From the NCBI GenBank assembly GCA_902774245.1, contig CACYHQ010000004.1, positions 186,001 to 250,000 of the forward strand: DNA of 64,000 nt, read 5' to 3'. Made by a program: the position numbers and the translations under genes. Of the stretch, positions 17,077-26,386 are shown piece after piece; position 1 is the first letter of the stretch, and every line of letters starts with the position of its first letter. The notes below the pieces were generated by a model, which saw only the letters and a list, made by a program, of their open reading frames with translations, did not search any database and was not told the origin of the DNA. This stretch comes from an uncultured bacterium (GTDB lineage Bacteria > Verrucomicrobiota > Lentisphaeria > Victivallales > UBA1829).

Positions 17077-17832
17077 ATGAATCCCGATCCCATCCAGTCC
17101 GCGGCGGACGTCATCGCCGAAAAAAAGAATCTTCTCATCTTCACGGGGGCCGGAGTCTCGGTCGAAAGCGGCATCCCGCCGTTCCGGGGCGCGGGCGGCC
17201 TGTGGCAGCAGGTGAACCCGGATTTCTTCGAGATCGACCACTTCATGCGGCATCCGGTGGAGTCCTGGAACCGCATCCGCTCCATCTTCTACGACCTGTG
17301 GGGAAAATGCCCGCCGAACGCCGCCCACCTCGCGTTCGCCGAGCTCGAAAAAATGGGCGTCGCGTTCTCGCTCGTCACGCAGAACATCGACAATCTCCAC
17401 CAGGCGGCCGGCTCGCGGAACGTGATCGAATTCCACGGCACGCTCGGACGCCTCCGCTGCACCCGGTGCTCGTTCTCCGGGCCGCCGGCCGCCGACCTCC
17501 TCGCGGGGAATCCGCCGTCCTGCCCGAAATGCGCCGCCCTGCTGAAACCCGACATCGTTTTCTTCGGCGAAGGCATCCCCGAACACGCCATGGACCAGTC
17601 GTTCGCGGACGCCGAATCGTGCAGCGTGTGCCTCGTGAGCGGAACTACCGGCGAGGTCATGCCCGCCTGCATGGTGCCGCACACCGCCAAACGCCGCGGC
17701 GCGGTCGTCATTGAGGTCAATCCCGAGAAATCCGCGTTCACCGGGCATATCACCGACATCTACATCCGCGGCAAGGCGGGCGAGGTCATGCCTCAGCTCG
17801 TCGCCGAGATCAAAAAGCGCCTCGCGCAATGA
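17077..17832 (+). CDS. NAD-dependent protein deacylase (sirtuin)
   Basis: This sirtuin removes acyl groups from lysines using NAD. The 251-residue protein has the full family set: GAGVSVESGIPPFRG for NAD, TQNIDNLH, the catalytic His in EFHGT, and four zinc Cys as CTRC and CPKC. KPDIVFFGE and a late nucleotide-binding strand complete it. I chose ATG 17077 with TTGGAG upstream; a longer in-frame reading would run into the divergent promoter region. It overlaps hrpB by four bases (ATGA), so the two are co-translated. Whether it deacetylates or desuccinylates cannot be read from sequence. Confidence 0.9.
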   Translation: MNPDPIQSAADVIAEKKNLLIFTGAGVSVESGIPPFRGAGGLWQQVNPDFFEIDHFMRHPVESWNRIRSIFYDLWGKCPPNAAHLAFAELEKMGVAFSLVTQNIDNLHQAAGSRNVIEFHGTLGRLRCTRCSFSGPPAADLLAGNPPSCPKCAALLKPDIVFFGEGIPEHAMDQSFADAESCSVCLVSGTTGEVMPACMVPHTAKRRGAVVIEVNPEKSAFTGHITDIYIRGKAGEVMPQLVAEIKKRLAQ

Positions 17833-20432
17833 TCCGCTCCGGACTCCCCGTCGACGCCGTCCTGCCGCAAATCGCGGACGCCGCGCGCGCCTGCCGTCCG
17901 CTGGTCATCACGGCGGAACCCGGCGCAGGCAAAAGCACCGTCGTCCCGCTCGCCCTGCTCGAACCGGGCGTATTGCCTGCGGGGAAGATCGTCATGCTGG
18001 AGCCTCGCCGCATCGCCGCGCGCGCCGCGGCACGGCGCATGGCGTCCTTGCTGAACGAGCCGCCGGGGAAAACCGTGGGCTACCGCACGCGCTTCGAGAC
18101 GCTCGTTTCGGCGGACACGCGCATCGAGGTCGTGACCGAGGCGCTGCTCACGCGCATGCTCCAGCGCGACCCGTCGCTGGAGGGCGTCTCCGCCGTGATC
18201 TTCGACGAATTCCACGAACGCAGCATCCACGCCGACCTCGCGCTCGCTCTCACGCTCGATGCCCGCTCCATCCTCCGCGACGACCTCCGCATCGCGCTCA
18301 TGTCCGCCACGCTCGACGCGGATTCCGTCGCCAGGCTGCTCGGACAGAACACCGAGGTTGTCAACGCCTCGGGGCGCTGTTTCGAGGTCAAAGTGAGCTA
18401 CGCCCCGCTGAAACCCGGCGCTCCGGTCGAACCGCACGCCGCCTCGGTCGTGCTGGACGCCATGCGCTCAAACGAAGGTGACGCGCTCGTTTTCCTCCCC
18501 GGCGAGGCGGAAATCCGCCGCACCGCCGCCGAACTCGCCTCCATGCGCCACGATTTCGAGGTCCTCCCGCTCTACGGCTCGCTCTCCGCCGCCGAACAGG
18601 ACCGCGTATTCGCGCCGTCGGACCGCCGTCGCGTCATCCTCGCCACGCCCGTCGCAGAGACCAGTATCACGATCCCCGGCATCCGCATCGTGGTCGATTC
18701 CGGCCTCGCGCGCATGCCGTTCTTCTCCCCCGCGTCCGGCATGGACCAGCTCCGCACGGTCAGAATCTCGAAGGCGTCCGCCGAACAGCGCCGCGGCCGC
18801 GCCGGACGTACCGCGCCGGGCATCTGCATCCGCCTCTGGCACGAGTACGAACAGAACGCCATGCCGGATTTCGCCCCGCCGGAGATCGAACATGCCGACC
18901 TCACGAAGCTCGCGCTTGAGCTGGCACAATGGGGCGTGGTCCGCGAAAAGGCCGCCGCCCTGCCCTGGATGACGCCGCCGCCCGAGGTCAAGCTCGACTA
19001 CGCGTTCAACCTGCTGACCGGACTCGGTGCGATCTCCGCAAAGACCGGACAGATCACGCCGCACGGAAAATTCCTGCATCGCCTGCCTGTGCATCCGCGC
19101 CTCGCAAATGCCATTCTCTTCGCCGACGAGCACGGACTCCGCCGGGAGGCGCTTCAGATTGCCGCGATCCTGTCCGACCGCGACCCGCTCGTCAATCCCC
19201 AAACCGCCGACCTCGCCGAACGCCTCGCTGCGCTCGACAAAGCTTCAACCGCACCGGCGGACCGCCAAACGCTTGACCGAATCCGTAAGGCCGTTTCTCA
19301 GCTCGAATCTGCACTTTCTCGTGCCGGAGCGAAGCCCGGCACTGCCGCAGTGGAGGACTTGTCCTCCCGTGCCGGAGCGAAGCCAGGCACAACCGCAGTG
19401 GAGGCCCCGCCTCCTCGTGCCGGAGCGAAGCCCGGCACTGCTGCAGTGGAGGACTTGTCCTCCGTCCTCGCGGCGGCGTACCCGGACCGCATCGCGCGGC
19501 GGCGTTCCGGCGGCGACCGCCCCGAATACCTGCTCTCCAACGGCATGACCGCGAAACTCGGCGCGCGTGATCCGCTCCGCGATTCGGAATACCTCGCCGT
19601 GGCGGATTCCGGCGGACTCTCCGGGCAACCCACGATCCGCCTCGCGCTCCCGCTCGACATCGCCGAGCTCGAAGCCGCCCTGCCGGATCTCTTCCGCACG
19701 CGCCGCGAAACAATCTGGGACGACGATGCGCTGTGCGTCCGTGTGTTCACCGTGAAGGCGGTCGGCTCGCTCACGATCGAACGCAGGCCGTCGAATCTGC
19801 GCCCCGGCGACGATACCGCTTCCCTTTTGATCGCCGCCGTCCGAAAACGCGGCTTCGCCTCGCTCGGCATCTCTCCCGCCCAGCTCAAATTCCTCCGCCG
19901 TATCCAGTTCCTGTATGTGCACGGCTGCGAGGGCTTCCCCGACTGCTCGGAACAGCATCTGCTCGACACGCTCGAAGACTGGCTCGCGCCGCACCTCGAC
20001 GGCGTCAGCCGCCTCGACAGGCTCGCGAACCTGGATTACCGTTCCATCTTCGCCGCCATGCTCCCGCCGAAGGCGCAGTCCACGCTGAACTCGCTCGCGC
20101 CCGAACGTTTCGAGGTCCCGAGCGGCTCGCACATCGCCATCGACTATTCCGACCCCGCCGCGCCGATGGTGCGAGTGAAGCTTCAGGAGGTCTTCGGCCT
20201 CGCGCATTCGCCGAAGATCGCCGGCGGACGCGTCCCGCTCGTGTTCGACCTGCTCTCGCCCGCCATGCGCACCGTGCAGATCACGCGCAACCTGGACGAG
20301 TTCTGGGACGGCTCGTATTTCCTCGTGCGGAAAGACATGCGCGGACGCTACCCGAAGCACAACTGGCCCGAAGACCCCCGCACCGAGCCCCCTTCGCGCT
20401 CCAGCATCAAGCGCCCCCCGAAAAAGCCCTGA
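17829..20432 (+). CDS. hrpB: ATP-dependent helicase HrpB with in-frame palindromic repeats
   Basis: HrpB is a DEAH-type RNA helicase of uncertain cellular role. The 867-residue protein has Walker A EPGAGKST, a DEFHE box, SATLD, and motif VI (AEQRRGRAGRTAPG). The winged-helix and HrpB_C domains follow, up to the typical end FLVRKDMRGRYPKHNWPEDP. Length is close to the family (about 820). The excess is residues 498-545, three tandem copies of RAGAKPGTxAVEDLSS encoded by the palindromic element at 19321-19464. It is inserted in a variable stretch between the helicase core and HrpB_C, so the enzyme is probably still active. The stop is 12 bases from the end of the convergent RTX gene. Confidence 0.9.
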   Translation: MIRSGLPVDAVLPQIADAARACRPLVITAEPGAGKSTVVPLALLEPGVLPAGKIVMLEPRRIAARAAARRMASLLNEPPGKTVGYRTRFETLVSADTRIEVVTEALLTRMLQRDPSLEGVSAVIFDEFHERSIHADLALALTLDARSILRDDLRIALMSATLDADSVARLLGQNTEVVNASGRCFEVKVSYAPLKPGAPVEPHAASVVLDAMRSNEGDALVFLPGEAEIRRTAAELASMRHDFEVLPLYGSLSAAEQDRVFAPSDRRRVILATPVAETSITIPGIRIVVDSGLARMPFFSPASGMDQLRTVRISKASAEQRRGRAGRTAPGICIRLWHEYEQNAMPDFAPPEIEHADLTKLALELAQWGVVREKAAALPWMTPPPEVKLDYAFNLLTGLGAISAKTGQITPHGKFLHRLPVHPRLANAILFADEHGLRREALQIAAILSDRDPLVNPQTADLAERLAALDKASTAPADRQTLDRIRKAVSQLESALSRAGAKPGTAAVEDLSSRAGAKPGTTAVEAPPPRAGAKPGTAAVEDLSSVLAAAYPDRIARRRSGGDRPEYLLSNGMTAKLGARDPLRDSEYLAVADSGGLSGQPTIRLALPLDIAELEAALPDLFRTRRETIWDDDALCVRVFTVKAVGSLTIERRPSNLRPGDDTASLLIAAVRKRGFASLGISPAQLKFLRRIQFLYVHGCEGFPDCSEQHLLDTLEDWLAPHLDGVSRLDRLANLDYRSIFAAMLPPKAQSTLNSLAPERFEVPSGSHIAIDYSDPAAPMVRVKLQEVFGLAHSPKIAGGRVPLVFDLLSPAMRTVQITRNLDEFWDGSYFLVRKDMRGRYPKHNWPEDPRTEPPSRSSIKRPPKKP
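19321..19464 (+). repeat. three 48-bp tandem palindromic elements inside hrpB
   Basis: Units start at 19321, 19369 and 19417, each 48 bases (16 codons), so the reading frame is kept. Each has a first palindrome (GTGCCGG...CCGGCAC, loop AGCGAAGC) and a second one (GGAGGA...TCCTCC). In unit 2 the second stem changes to GGAGGC...GCCTCC, a compensatory change on both arms. The core matches the intergenic copies at 13267 and 37927. Confidence 0.8.
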
Positions 20433-20444
20433 AAAAAACGGGGG

Positions 20445-23400
20445 CTACATGGATGCGAGGAAACCCGCGCCGGATTCCTCGAAGACTTTCCGCGAGGTAA
20501 AGGCGTCGAACGCCCCAATCCCAGCGAGCGCGACAAACTGTTCCGAGCCGTCATCGCCGAACTTGAGCTCGATCTGCCCGGCCGCGACCCCCTTGACCTC
20601 GATACGGTTTTCGCCGTCCGTGTAGGTCAGCGTTTCTGCGTCCCATTTCTTCATATCGCCGGACGCGAACCACAGCGTGACTGAACCGCCCGTGAGTTGC
20701 TGGACCGTGTCGGCGCCCCAGTTGTCGCAGAAGGCAAAGACGTCTTTCCCGCCTCCGCCGTGCATAAGGTCATTTCCGATGCCGCCCGCGATCACGTCGT
20801 TGCCGGACGCACCGACGATCCGGTCGTCCCCTGCGTCGCCGAAGAGCACATTATTGCCCTTGTTCGCCCAGATGGTATCACCGCCGTCGCCGCCGCGGAT
20901 GGTCAGGCCCTCGCCGGTGTACTCGAACTGCTGGCTGGTCATGTCCACGATGTCGTCGCCCGCGCCCGCCCGGATTTCCTGAATTCTGTACAGCCGGGCC
21001 GTGTTTTCCGCGACACCCTCCGGCAGATCGGTATAAACGTCGTCCACGAAGATCGCGTCGCCGTTCTCGCCATCGGTCAGGCACAGCACGTTCGGGTCCG
21101 CCGAGCCGAAAAAGAGGTTCCGAATCCGGCCTTTTCCGTTCGCGGAAACGAGTTCGTTCGTCCCGGACCAGTCGTTCACGGAACCGACATGCCGCGCGTA
21201 ACAGACGCCGTCCCATGCGCCGTCCGTCGTGGCGAAGAAAAGGTCGTCGCTGCCGTCCAAGACCGCCTGCACGACCTTCGCGCCGGGATCGTTTTCGGAC
21301 ACGATCGCCGTTCCGACCGCCCATTCGCTGTTGGCATCGGCTTTCACGCGCCACTGATACGTTCCCGAGGGAAGGTTCGGCGTGTCGACCGCGTTTCCGG
21401 CCGTGACCACGGAAATCACATGCTCGAAACCATCGGTCGAATACTCCACAACGTACAGCTCCGCTCCGGTCGCTTTCCACGACACGTTGTCCGCCGTTCC
21501 CGCCGGAGCCTGAGGCGTCAGGTCGGGAACCTGGACCGTCACAGACAATATGGAATCCGTCAGGGTCAGCGCATAGTCATTGTACCCAACTTGGACCGTC
21601 TCCCCGACCGCGAGCGTGCCGAGTGATCCGCCCGCCGTGTTCACTATGGAGATGGTCTTATCGAATCCCGCCGCGCCGTCCGCGAGCGTGTAAACATAGC
21701 TTCCCGCCTTCATATCCGTATTTACCGTGAGCGTATAGACCGGCGTCCCGCGGATCAGGGACAGATCGTTCACGAGCGCGGCCTCCCCGGCGGAAGTCCG
21801 CGTCAGGTCGAAATCAATGACGCCGCCCTCTTCCGCGGAAACGACTGCCCCGCTGCTGAATTTCAAACGCCCCGTGAGTTTGCCGCCGTTGTCGAGATAA
21901 AGGCTTCCGCCTGATTGCACTTCCGCCATGTCGGCCGTGCCGCCGGAGACCGCGAGCCGCCCCAGCGAATCGACTGTAACGCCCTCTGCCGCGCCGCCGC
22001 TGAAGACCTGCATCTTTCCATCGGACCCGATCAGCGTATCGTACACGATGCCGCCGCTGGAAACCTGCACGATGCCGCCCAAACCGATTTTGGTATCGTA
22101 CGCGGTCGTGCCGGAATGAATCGTGGCGGAACCCCTGGACAGCATCAGGCCGGAGAAAGAGTGCGGTGCGAACGTGACCGCCGCATTGTTCATGACGTCC
22201 ACGTATCCGCCGTTCTCCACGATGCCGGTCGCCGTGCCGCCGGAGATCGTGAGCCGCCCCAGAGAATCGACCGTAACGCCCTCCGCCGTACCGCCGTTGG
22301 AAACGACCATGACGCCGCCGAAATTGACCGTGGTCCCGGTCGCAACGCCTTCATGTATGACCCGGAATTCCCCGCCCCGCAACACCGTCGTGTCCTCTGC
22401 GGTCTGGCCCGTTGACACGAAAACCTTCCGGCCGGAACGGACCGTGTATCCACTCACGGATGCGGCGTTGTCGCCTCTGACCGTAAGCTTCAGCCCTCCT
22501 CCGGAAAGCTCCAGTTTGTACGTTTTGCCCAGGAATTCCGCAGTCTCCCCGACAGCAAGCGTGCCGAGCTCGCCGCCGTCCGCGATATTCCTGACTGTGA
22601 TCGTCTTGTTGAATCCCCGCGCCTCGGTCGCGATCGTGTAAAAACCGTTATATTGAAGCGGGGATACGGTAAGCACGAAATCCGGGATGTTATCAAGGAC
22701 GGAAAGCTTCAGGATCACCGCGCCGTCGTAAGGAGACAAATCGGCGATGTCAAAGTCGACCACGCTCCCGGACTCCACGGTCGCGAAGTTCGCGCCGGAA
22801 AGATCGGTCGGACCGGAGATCGTGCCGCCGCTGAGCAGATGAATCTCCGTCCCCGACGAGATCGACGGCGCGCGCAGTTCGCCGGCGACGTTCACCGTCT
22901 TGTTGCCGGAGAAATCGTCCGTGAAGAGCGACGCGCCCGACGCAATGTTCACGACATCGAACCCGGAGACGGCTTCGATGCGGTTGGAGCCGCCCGTGAC
23001 GTTCACCGTGAAGACGCCCGTGTGCCCGATGGGGTAAGGATAGGAAGGACTCCACGTCGTGACTGGATACAGTCTGCCGCTAAAGTAAACGCCGTCGATG
23101 TTGTAGGTCACATCCCCGAGGAACGCATCCTGGGTGGACTGGTCGTAGGTGACCGAAAGCGCCGTCGTCCCGCTGTTCCCGAGCGTCGAATCGGTAATAT
23201 TGAAGACGACGTCAGCGTAGGAGACTTTCTGCGTCGAGTTGTTCGAGAGCCAGAACCATTTGTTGATCGGCACGCTCACGCGCTCCAGGGTCAGGGTCAC
23301 GGTGGCGGGATTGTCTTTCGTGCCGATGACGGAATCGTGCAGCAGGCTGATGTCTTCGTTGATCTCGGAGTCGCGGATGGTCAGCGAGACCGTCTTCGTG

Positions 23401-23876
23401 TTCGTACCGAACGTGCAGGATTCGGTCAGACGGAGCTGCGGAGTCTCCCGGCCGATCGGCCAGCCGCTCCCCAGCACGGAGTTTTCGATCATGATGGACA
23501 CATTCCCATCGATCTTGCCGGTGCGGGCGACCAGCCAGCCGCTTTCGGAGCCGAACATGCTCCCCGAGATGACCGTGACGATGTCGCCGGAATACGACGC
23601 GGCGGCAGTGTCCTGTCCGATCCTCAGCAGCGGAGCCGCCGAGTCCGTCAGATACAGGCTCACCGTTTCCGGGACCGTGATGCTCTCCGAGGAAAGGCCG
23701 TTGATGTAAAGGCTGTCCCCTGCCTGGAGCACGGGAAGCGCATCGCTCAGGAGGGCAAACGCATTGACGCCGAAGAACAGCTCCTCCCCCGTGATGGAAT
23801 GTGTCTGCCCCGTAATGGCATCGGTATAAGACGGATCAACGTAAAAAGTCTGTCCAGCCACGATTTGTACCAGCAT
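20445..23876 (-). CDS. giant AIDA-repeat/RTX calcium-binding surface or secreted protein
   Basis: The 1143-residue protein begins with a beta-rich region and then AIDA-type adhesin repeats (about residues 500-700, such as GGTAEGVTVDSLGRLTISGG). A fibronectin-like segment lies near 835-910 (YQWRVKADANSEWAVG). A C-terminal RTX block at about 1010-1065 holds nonapeptides such as GDAGDDRIV and GGIGNDLMH. A module ending in SLGTLAVGETV is duplicated. There is no signal peptide; with C-terminal RTX this suggests type I secretion. I chose ATG 23876 because GGAGG lies seven bases upstream; reading further upstream would cross the promoter. No ABC exporter or TolC gene is near. Function is presumably adhesion. 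Confidence 0.75.
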   Translation of the reverse strand: MLVQIVAGQTFYVDPSYTDAITGQTHSITGEELFFGVNAFALLSDALPVLQAGDSLYINGLSSESITVPETVSLYLTDSAAPLLRIGQDTAAASYSGDIVTVISGSMFGSESGWLVARTGKIDGNVSIMIENSVLGSGWPIGRETPQLRLTESCTFGTNTKTVSLTIRDSEINEDISLLHDSVIGTKDNPATVTLTLERVSVPINKWFWLSNNSTQKVSYADVVFNITDSTLGNSGTTALSVTYDQSTQDAFLGDVTYNIDGVYFSGRLYPVTTWSPSYPYPIGHTGVFTVNVTGGSNRIEAVSGFDVVNIASGASLFTDDFSGNKTVNVAGELRAPSISSGTEIHLLSGGTISGPTDLSGANFATVESGSVVDFDIADLSPYDGAVILKLSVLDNIPDFVLTVSPLQYNGFYTIATEARGFNKTITVRNIADGGELGTLAVGETAEFLGKTYKLELSGGGLKLTVRGDNAASVSGYTVRSGRKVFVSTGQTAEDTTVLRGGEFRVIHEGVATGTTVNFGGVMVVSNGGTAEGVTVDSLGRLTISGGTATGIVENGGYVDVMNNAAVTFAPHSFSGLMLSRGSATIHSGTTAYDTKIGLGGIVQVSSGGIVYDTLIGSDGKMQVFSGGAAEGVTVDSLGRLAVSGGTADMAEVQSGGSLYLDNGGKLTGRLKFSSGAVVSAEEGGVIDFDLTRTSAGEAALVNDLSLIRGTPVYTLTVNTDMKAGSYVYTLADGAAGFDKTISIVNTAGGSLGTLAVGETVQVGYNDYALTLTDSILSVTVQVPDLTPQAPAGTADNVSWKATGAELYVVEYSTDGFEHVISVVTAGNAVDTPNLPSGTYQWRVKADANSEWAVGTAIVSENDPGAKVVQAVLDGSDDLFFATTDGAWDGVCYARHVGSVNDWSGTNELVSANGKGRIRNLFFGSADPNVLCLTDGENGDAIFVDDVYTDLPEGVAENTARLYRIQEIRAGAGDDIVDMTSQQFEYTGEGLTIRGGDGGDTIWANKGNNVLFGDAGDDRIVGASGNDVIAGGIGNDLMHGGGGKDVFAFCDNWGADTVQQLTGGSVTLWFASGDMKKWDAETLTYTDGENRIEVKGVAAGQIELKFGDDGSEQFVALAGIGAFDAFTSRKVFEESGAGFLASM

Positions 23877-23958
23877 AGTCGCACCTCCGAATGTGTGTGT
23901 TGCCTGTTTTCGGTTTCGGTCTGCCTCACGCGCGTGAAAGATGGTCGTAACACCCAAT

Positions 23959-23986
23959 ACTATAGCATGTTTCAACGTTTTGTCAA
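23959..23986 (-). promoter_or_regulatory. strong promoter of the AIDA/RTX gene
   Basis: Minus strand consensus TTGACA (23986-23981), 16 bases, TATAGT (23964-23959), with TGC before the -10. The leader is about 75 bases. The rest of 23877-24134 holds only this promoter and the terminator of the next gene. Confidence 0.7.
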
Positions 23987-24078
23987 ATAGTAAAAAGGTT
24001 ATTTTTTTTCTTTGTTTATTCCCTAAACTATTTGCCGTTTTTTTGGCAAAAATGACTTTTCGGATATGGTTTTTGCGG

Positions 24079-24112
24079 AGAAAAAGCCCCCTCGATTCTT
24101 CTGAGGGGGGCG
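24079..24112 (-). terminator. rho-independent terminator of the endonuclease gene and upstream operon
   Basis: On the minus strand a stem GCCCCCTC/GAGGGGGC with a short loop is followed by TTTTTCTC. It lies about 25 bases past the stop at 24135. Confidence 0.8.
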
Positions 24113-24134
24113 AGAAAGAAGACGAATCCGATTC

Positions 24135-25055
24135 TTACTTTTCCGGTTCGTCGAGGAGGACGATCTCGGCGGTGACCGGGAAGTGGTCGGACGAAGCCAG
24201 GCCGTTGCGGAAGTCGTTGATCGTGCCGTGGGAGAGCACGCGCACGCGGCTGTTCACGAAGATGAAGTCGATCGGTTTCCGGTGGGTGCGCTCCCTGCGG
24301 TTCTCGTGGAAATCGTGGAACGTCTCGTCGCCCGCGCCGTAATGGTCGGTCTCGGAGACGTCGCGCGCATTTCTCAGCACGCCGAGCACGCGCCGCACGG
24401 GCATGTCGTCTGCGGTGGAATTGAAGTCGCCGGTGAGGATGAACGGGTATTTGTCGATCATGGGCGCGAGGCGTGTGAGGAGCACGTTGATCCCCTGGAT
24501 CCGCGCCATCGCGCTCCGGTTGTCGAGGTGCGTGTTCGCGATGACGAAGCGTTTATTAGTCCGGCGGTCGAGCAGGAGCCCCCACGTGCAGATGCGCGGG
24601 CACCCGGAATCCCAGCTGGAGGAACCGGGGGTTCCGGGGTTGTCGGAGAGCCAGAACGTCTCCTGCGAGATCACGTCGAAGCGCGCGGGATCGTAGAAAA
24701 CGACGTTGTGCTCGTCGCCCTTGTGCTTGTCGCGCCCGATGCCGAAACAATTGAATTCGAGCGAGGAGCAGAGGTCCTTGATCGGGCCGGAGAGCGTCTC
24801 CTGCGTGCCGATCAGCTCGAACTTGTTGTCGCGGATGGTCTTCACCATGCGCGGCAGGCGGTCGCGCCACGAATTCGGCGCACGGTCGCTCGGCCCGCGC
24901 ACGTTGTAGGTCGCCACGTGGATCAGGTTCTTTTCCGCAGCGGCGTCCGCCTTCGAACCCTGCGCGCCGGAAAGGTCCAGCGCAGCGACAAAGCTCAACG
25001 CCGCGGCCGCGGCGATCATCAGCACAACCGGTTTCATTCTGAAAGAAAAGTTCAT
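24135..25055 (-). CDS. exported endonuclease/exonuclease/phosphatase-family protein
   Basis: The 306-residue protein has an N-terminal signal or membrane segment (VVLMIAAAAALSFVAAL) and one EEP domain. ATYNVRG, the metal Glu in GTQETL, NTHLDNRS, LTGDFNST (Asp and Asn of the active site) and the final SSDHFPV are all present. EEP enzymes cut phosphodiesters in nucleic acids, lipids or sugars. The nearest relatives in pattern are secreted ones annotated as nucleases or sphingomyelinase-like. It lies 26 bases after xseA and ends at a strong terminator, so it is probably the last gene of the operon from 33196. AAAGGAG precedes the ATG. Confidence 0.8.
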   Translation of the reverse strand: MNFSFRMKPVVLMIAAAAALSFVAALDLSGAQGSKADAAAEKNLIHVATYNVRGPSDRAPNSWRDRLPRMVKTIRDNKFELIGTQETLSGPIKDLCSSLEFNCFGIGRDKHKGDEHNVVFYDPARFDVISQETFWLSDNPGTPGSSSWDSGCPRICTWGLLLDRRTNKRFVIANTHLDNRSAMARIQGINVLLTRLAPMIDKYPFILTGDFNSTADDMPVRRVLGVLRNARDVSETDHYGAGDETFHDFHENRRERTHRKPIDFIFVNSRVRVLSHGTINDFRNGLASSDHFPVTAEIVLLDEPEK

Positions 25056-25081
25056 GGGACGCTCCTTTCCCGTTGGTTCAT

Positions 25082-26386
25082 TTAATTGGTTGCTTCCGGC
25101 TCCGCCGTGATCAGCGGCAGCAGATTCCGGCGACCGTTTTCATTGGCCTCGGCCTCGCGGACGCTCCGGACATCCAGATCCGCCGCACCGTCCGCCAGAA
25201 TCGCGCGCACGCGCTGTCCCGCCGTCAGCCCGCCGACGCCCGTGATCTGACGCCCCGTGCCGGGTTCCGCCAGATAGACGTAGCCGCGTTTCAGAATCCG
25301 GAACGGATCGTAGGCGTCGAATTCGGCGCGGACGCGTTCCAGGCGGTGCGTGGCGGCGTCGGCACGGCGCAAAAGCGCGGCGGACGCGCTCTGCATGAGC
25401 ATGTCCACGCGCTGCATGCGTTCCAGCGCCAGGCGCATGGAATCGCGGAACACCTTCGACGCCATCACGTGCGCGAGGCGTCCGGCGGACCGTTCCACGG
25501 CGTACGCGGCAGCGGTATTCATCCTCACCTTCAGGTCGTCCAGCGAGTCGAGCAGCACGCGTTTCTCCGGGATCAGCTGTTCCGCCGCGCCGCTCGGCGT
25601 CGGCGCGCGCATATCGGCGACGAAATCCGAAATGGTGAAGTCGATCTCATGCCCGACCGCGCTCACCACGGGTATCTTCGAGGCGTAGATCGCGCGCGCC
25701 AGCACCTCTTCGTTGAACGGCCACAGGTCCTCCATCGAGCCGCCGCCGCGGGTCAGCACGATCACGTCCACGCCGCCTGCCCGGTTGAAGAACCGGACCG
25801 CACGCGCGAGTTTCTCCGCCGCGCCCTTGCCCTGCACGGGGGCGGGACACAGCCGTATCTCAAGGTTCGGGAACCGCGCGAGCGCGATCTTCATGAAGTC
25901 CTTCACGGCCGCGCCCATGGGGGAGCTGATGACGCCGATGCGCTTCGGCAGGAACGGTATCTCTTTCTTGTGCTCGGGGTCGAAAAGGCCTTCCGCAGCC
26001 AATTTTTCCTTCAGAAGCGCGAACTGCCGGTGCAGATCCCCCACCCCGCACAGCTGGAGTTTTCTGATGTAGAACTGGTAGTCGCCGCGCTGCGTGTAGA
26101 GCGACAGCGAACCGAACACCTCGACCTGGTCGCCGACCTTCAAGCCGAGCCTGCGGCACACTTCCGAGCCGCTGAAAAACACCGCGCGCACCTGCGATGC
26201 CGCGTCCTTCAGGGTCAGATAAACGTGGCCGGAACGGTACGGATTGTACGAGCCGATCTCGCCGGTCAGCCAGAACGGGCGGAACGAGCCTTCGAGGATC
26301 GTGCGGACCGCATCGTTCAGCTCGGTAACGGTCCAGGGGCGTTCCTCTCCGGCAAAGCCGGACGATTGTTCCGGTTCACCCCACAT
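25082..26386 (-). CDS. xseA: exodeoxyribonuclease VII large subunit
   Basis: XseA is the catalytic subunit of exonuclease VII, which degrades single-stranded DNA to oligonucleotides. The 434-residue protein has an N-terminal OB fold (FWLTGEIGSYNPYRSGHVYL), the nuclease core with GVISSPMGAAVKDF, VLTRGGGSMEDLWPFNEE and SAVGHEIDFTISD, and a coiled-coil tail. Length is typical. It overlaps the DUF502 gene by 11 bases. The small subunit xseB, often adjacent, is not seen here. Confidence 0.9.
   Translation of the reverse strand: MWGEPEQSSGFAGEERPWTVTELNDAVRTILEGSFRPFWLTGEIGSYNPYRSGHVYLTLKDAASQVRAVFFSGSEVCRRLGLKVGDQVEVFGSLSLYTQRGDYQFYIRKLQLCGVGDLHRQFALLKEKLAAEGLFDPEHKKEIPFLPKRIGVISSPMGAAVKDFMKIALARFPNLEIRLCPAPVQGKGAAEKLARAVRFFNRAGGVDVIVLTRGGGSMEDLWPFNEEVLARAIYASKIPVVSAVGHEIDFTISDFVADMRAPTPSGAAEQLIPEKRVLLDSLDDLKVRMNTAAAYAVERSAGRLAHVMASKVFRDSMRLALERMQRVDMLMQSASAALLRRADAATHRLERVRAEFDAYDPFRILKRGYVYLAEPGTGRQITGVGGLTAGQRVRAILADGAADLDVRSVREAEANENGRRNLLPLITAEPEATN

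Noticed and set aside
19321..19464. CRISPR-like array
   Set aside because: The units abut each other without unique spacers, they are translated in frame, and no cas gene is near.
20413..20445. Terminator shared by hrpB and the RTX gene
   Set aside because: CCCCCG and CGGGGG can pair, but the 18-base loop and the overlap with both gene ends make it weak.
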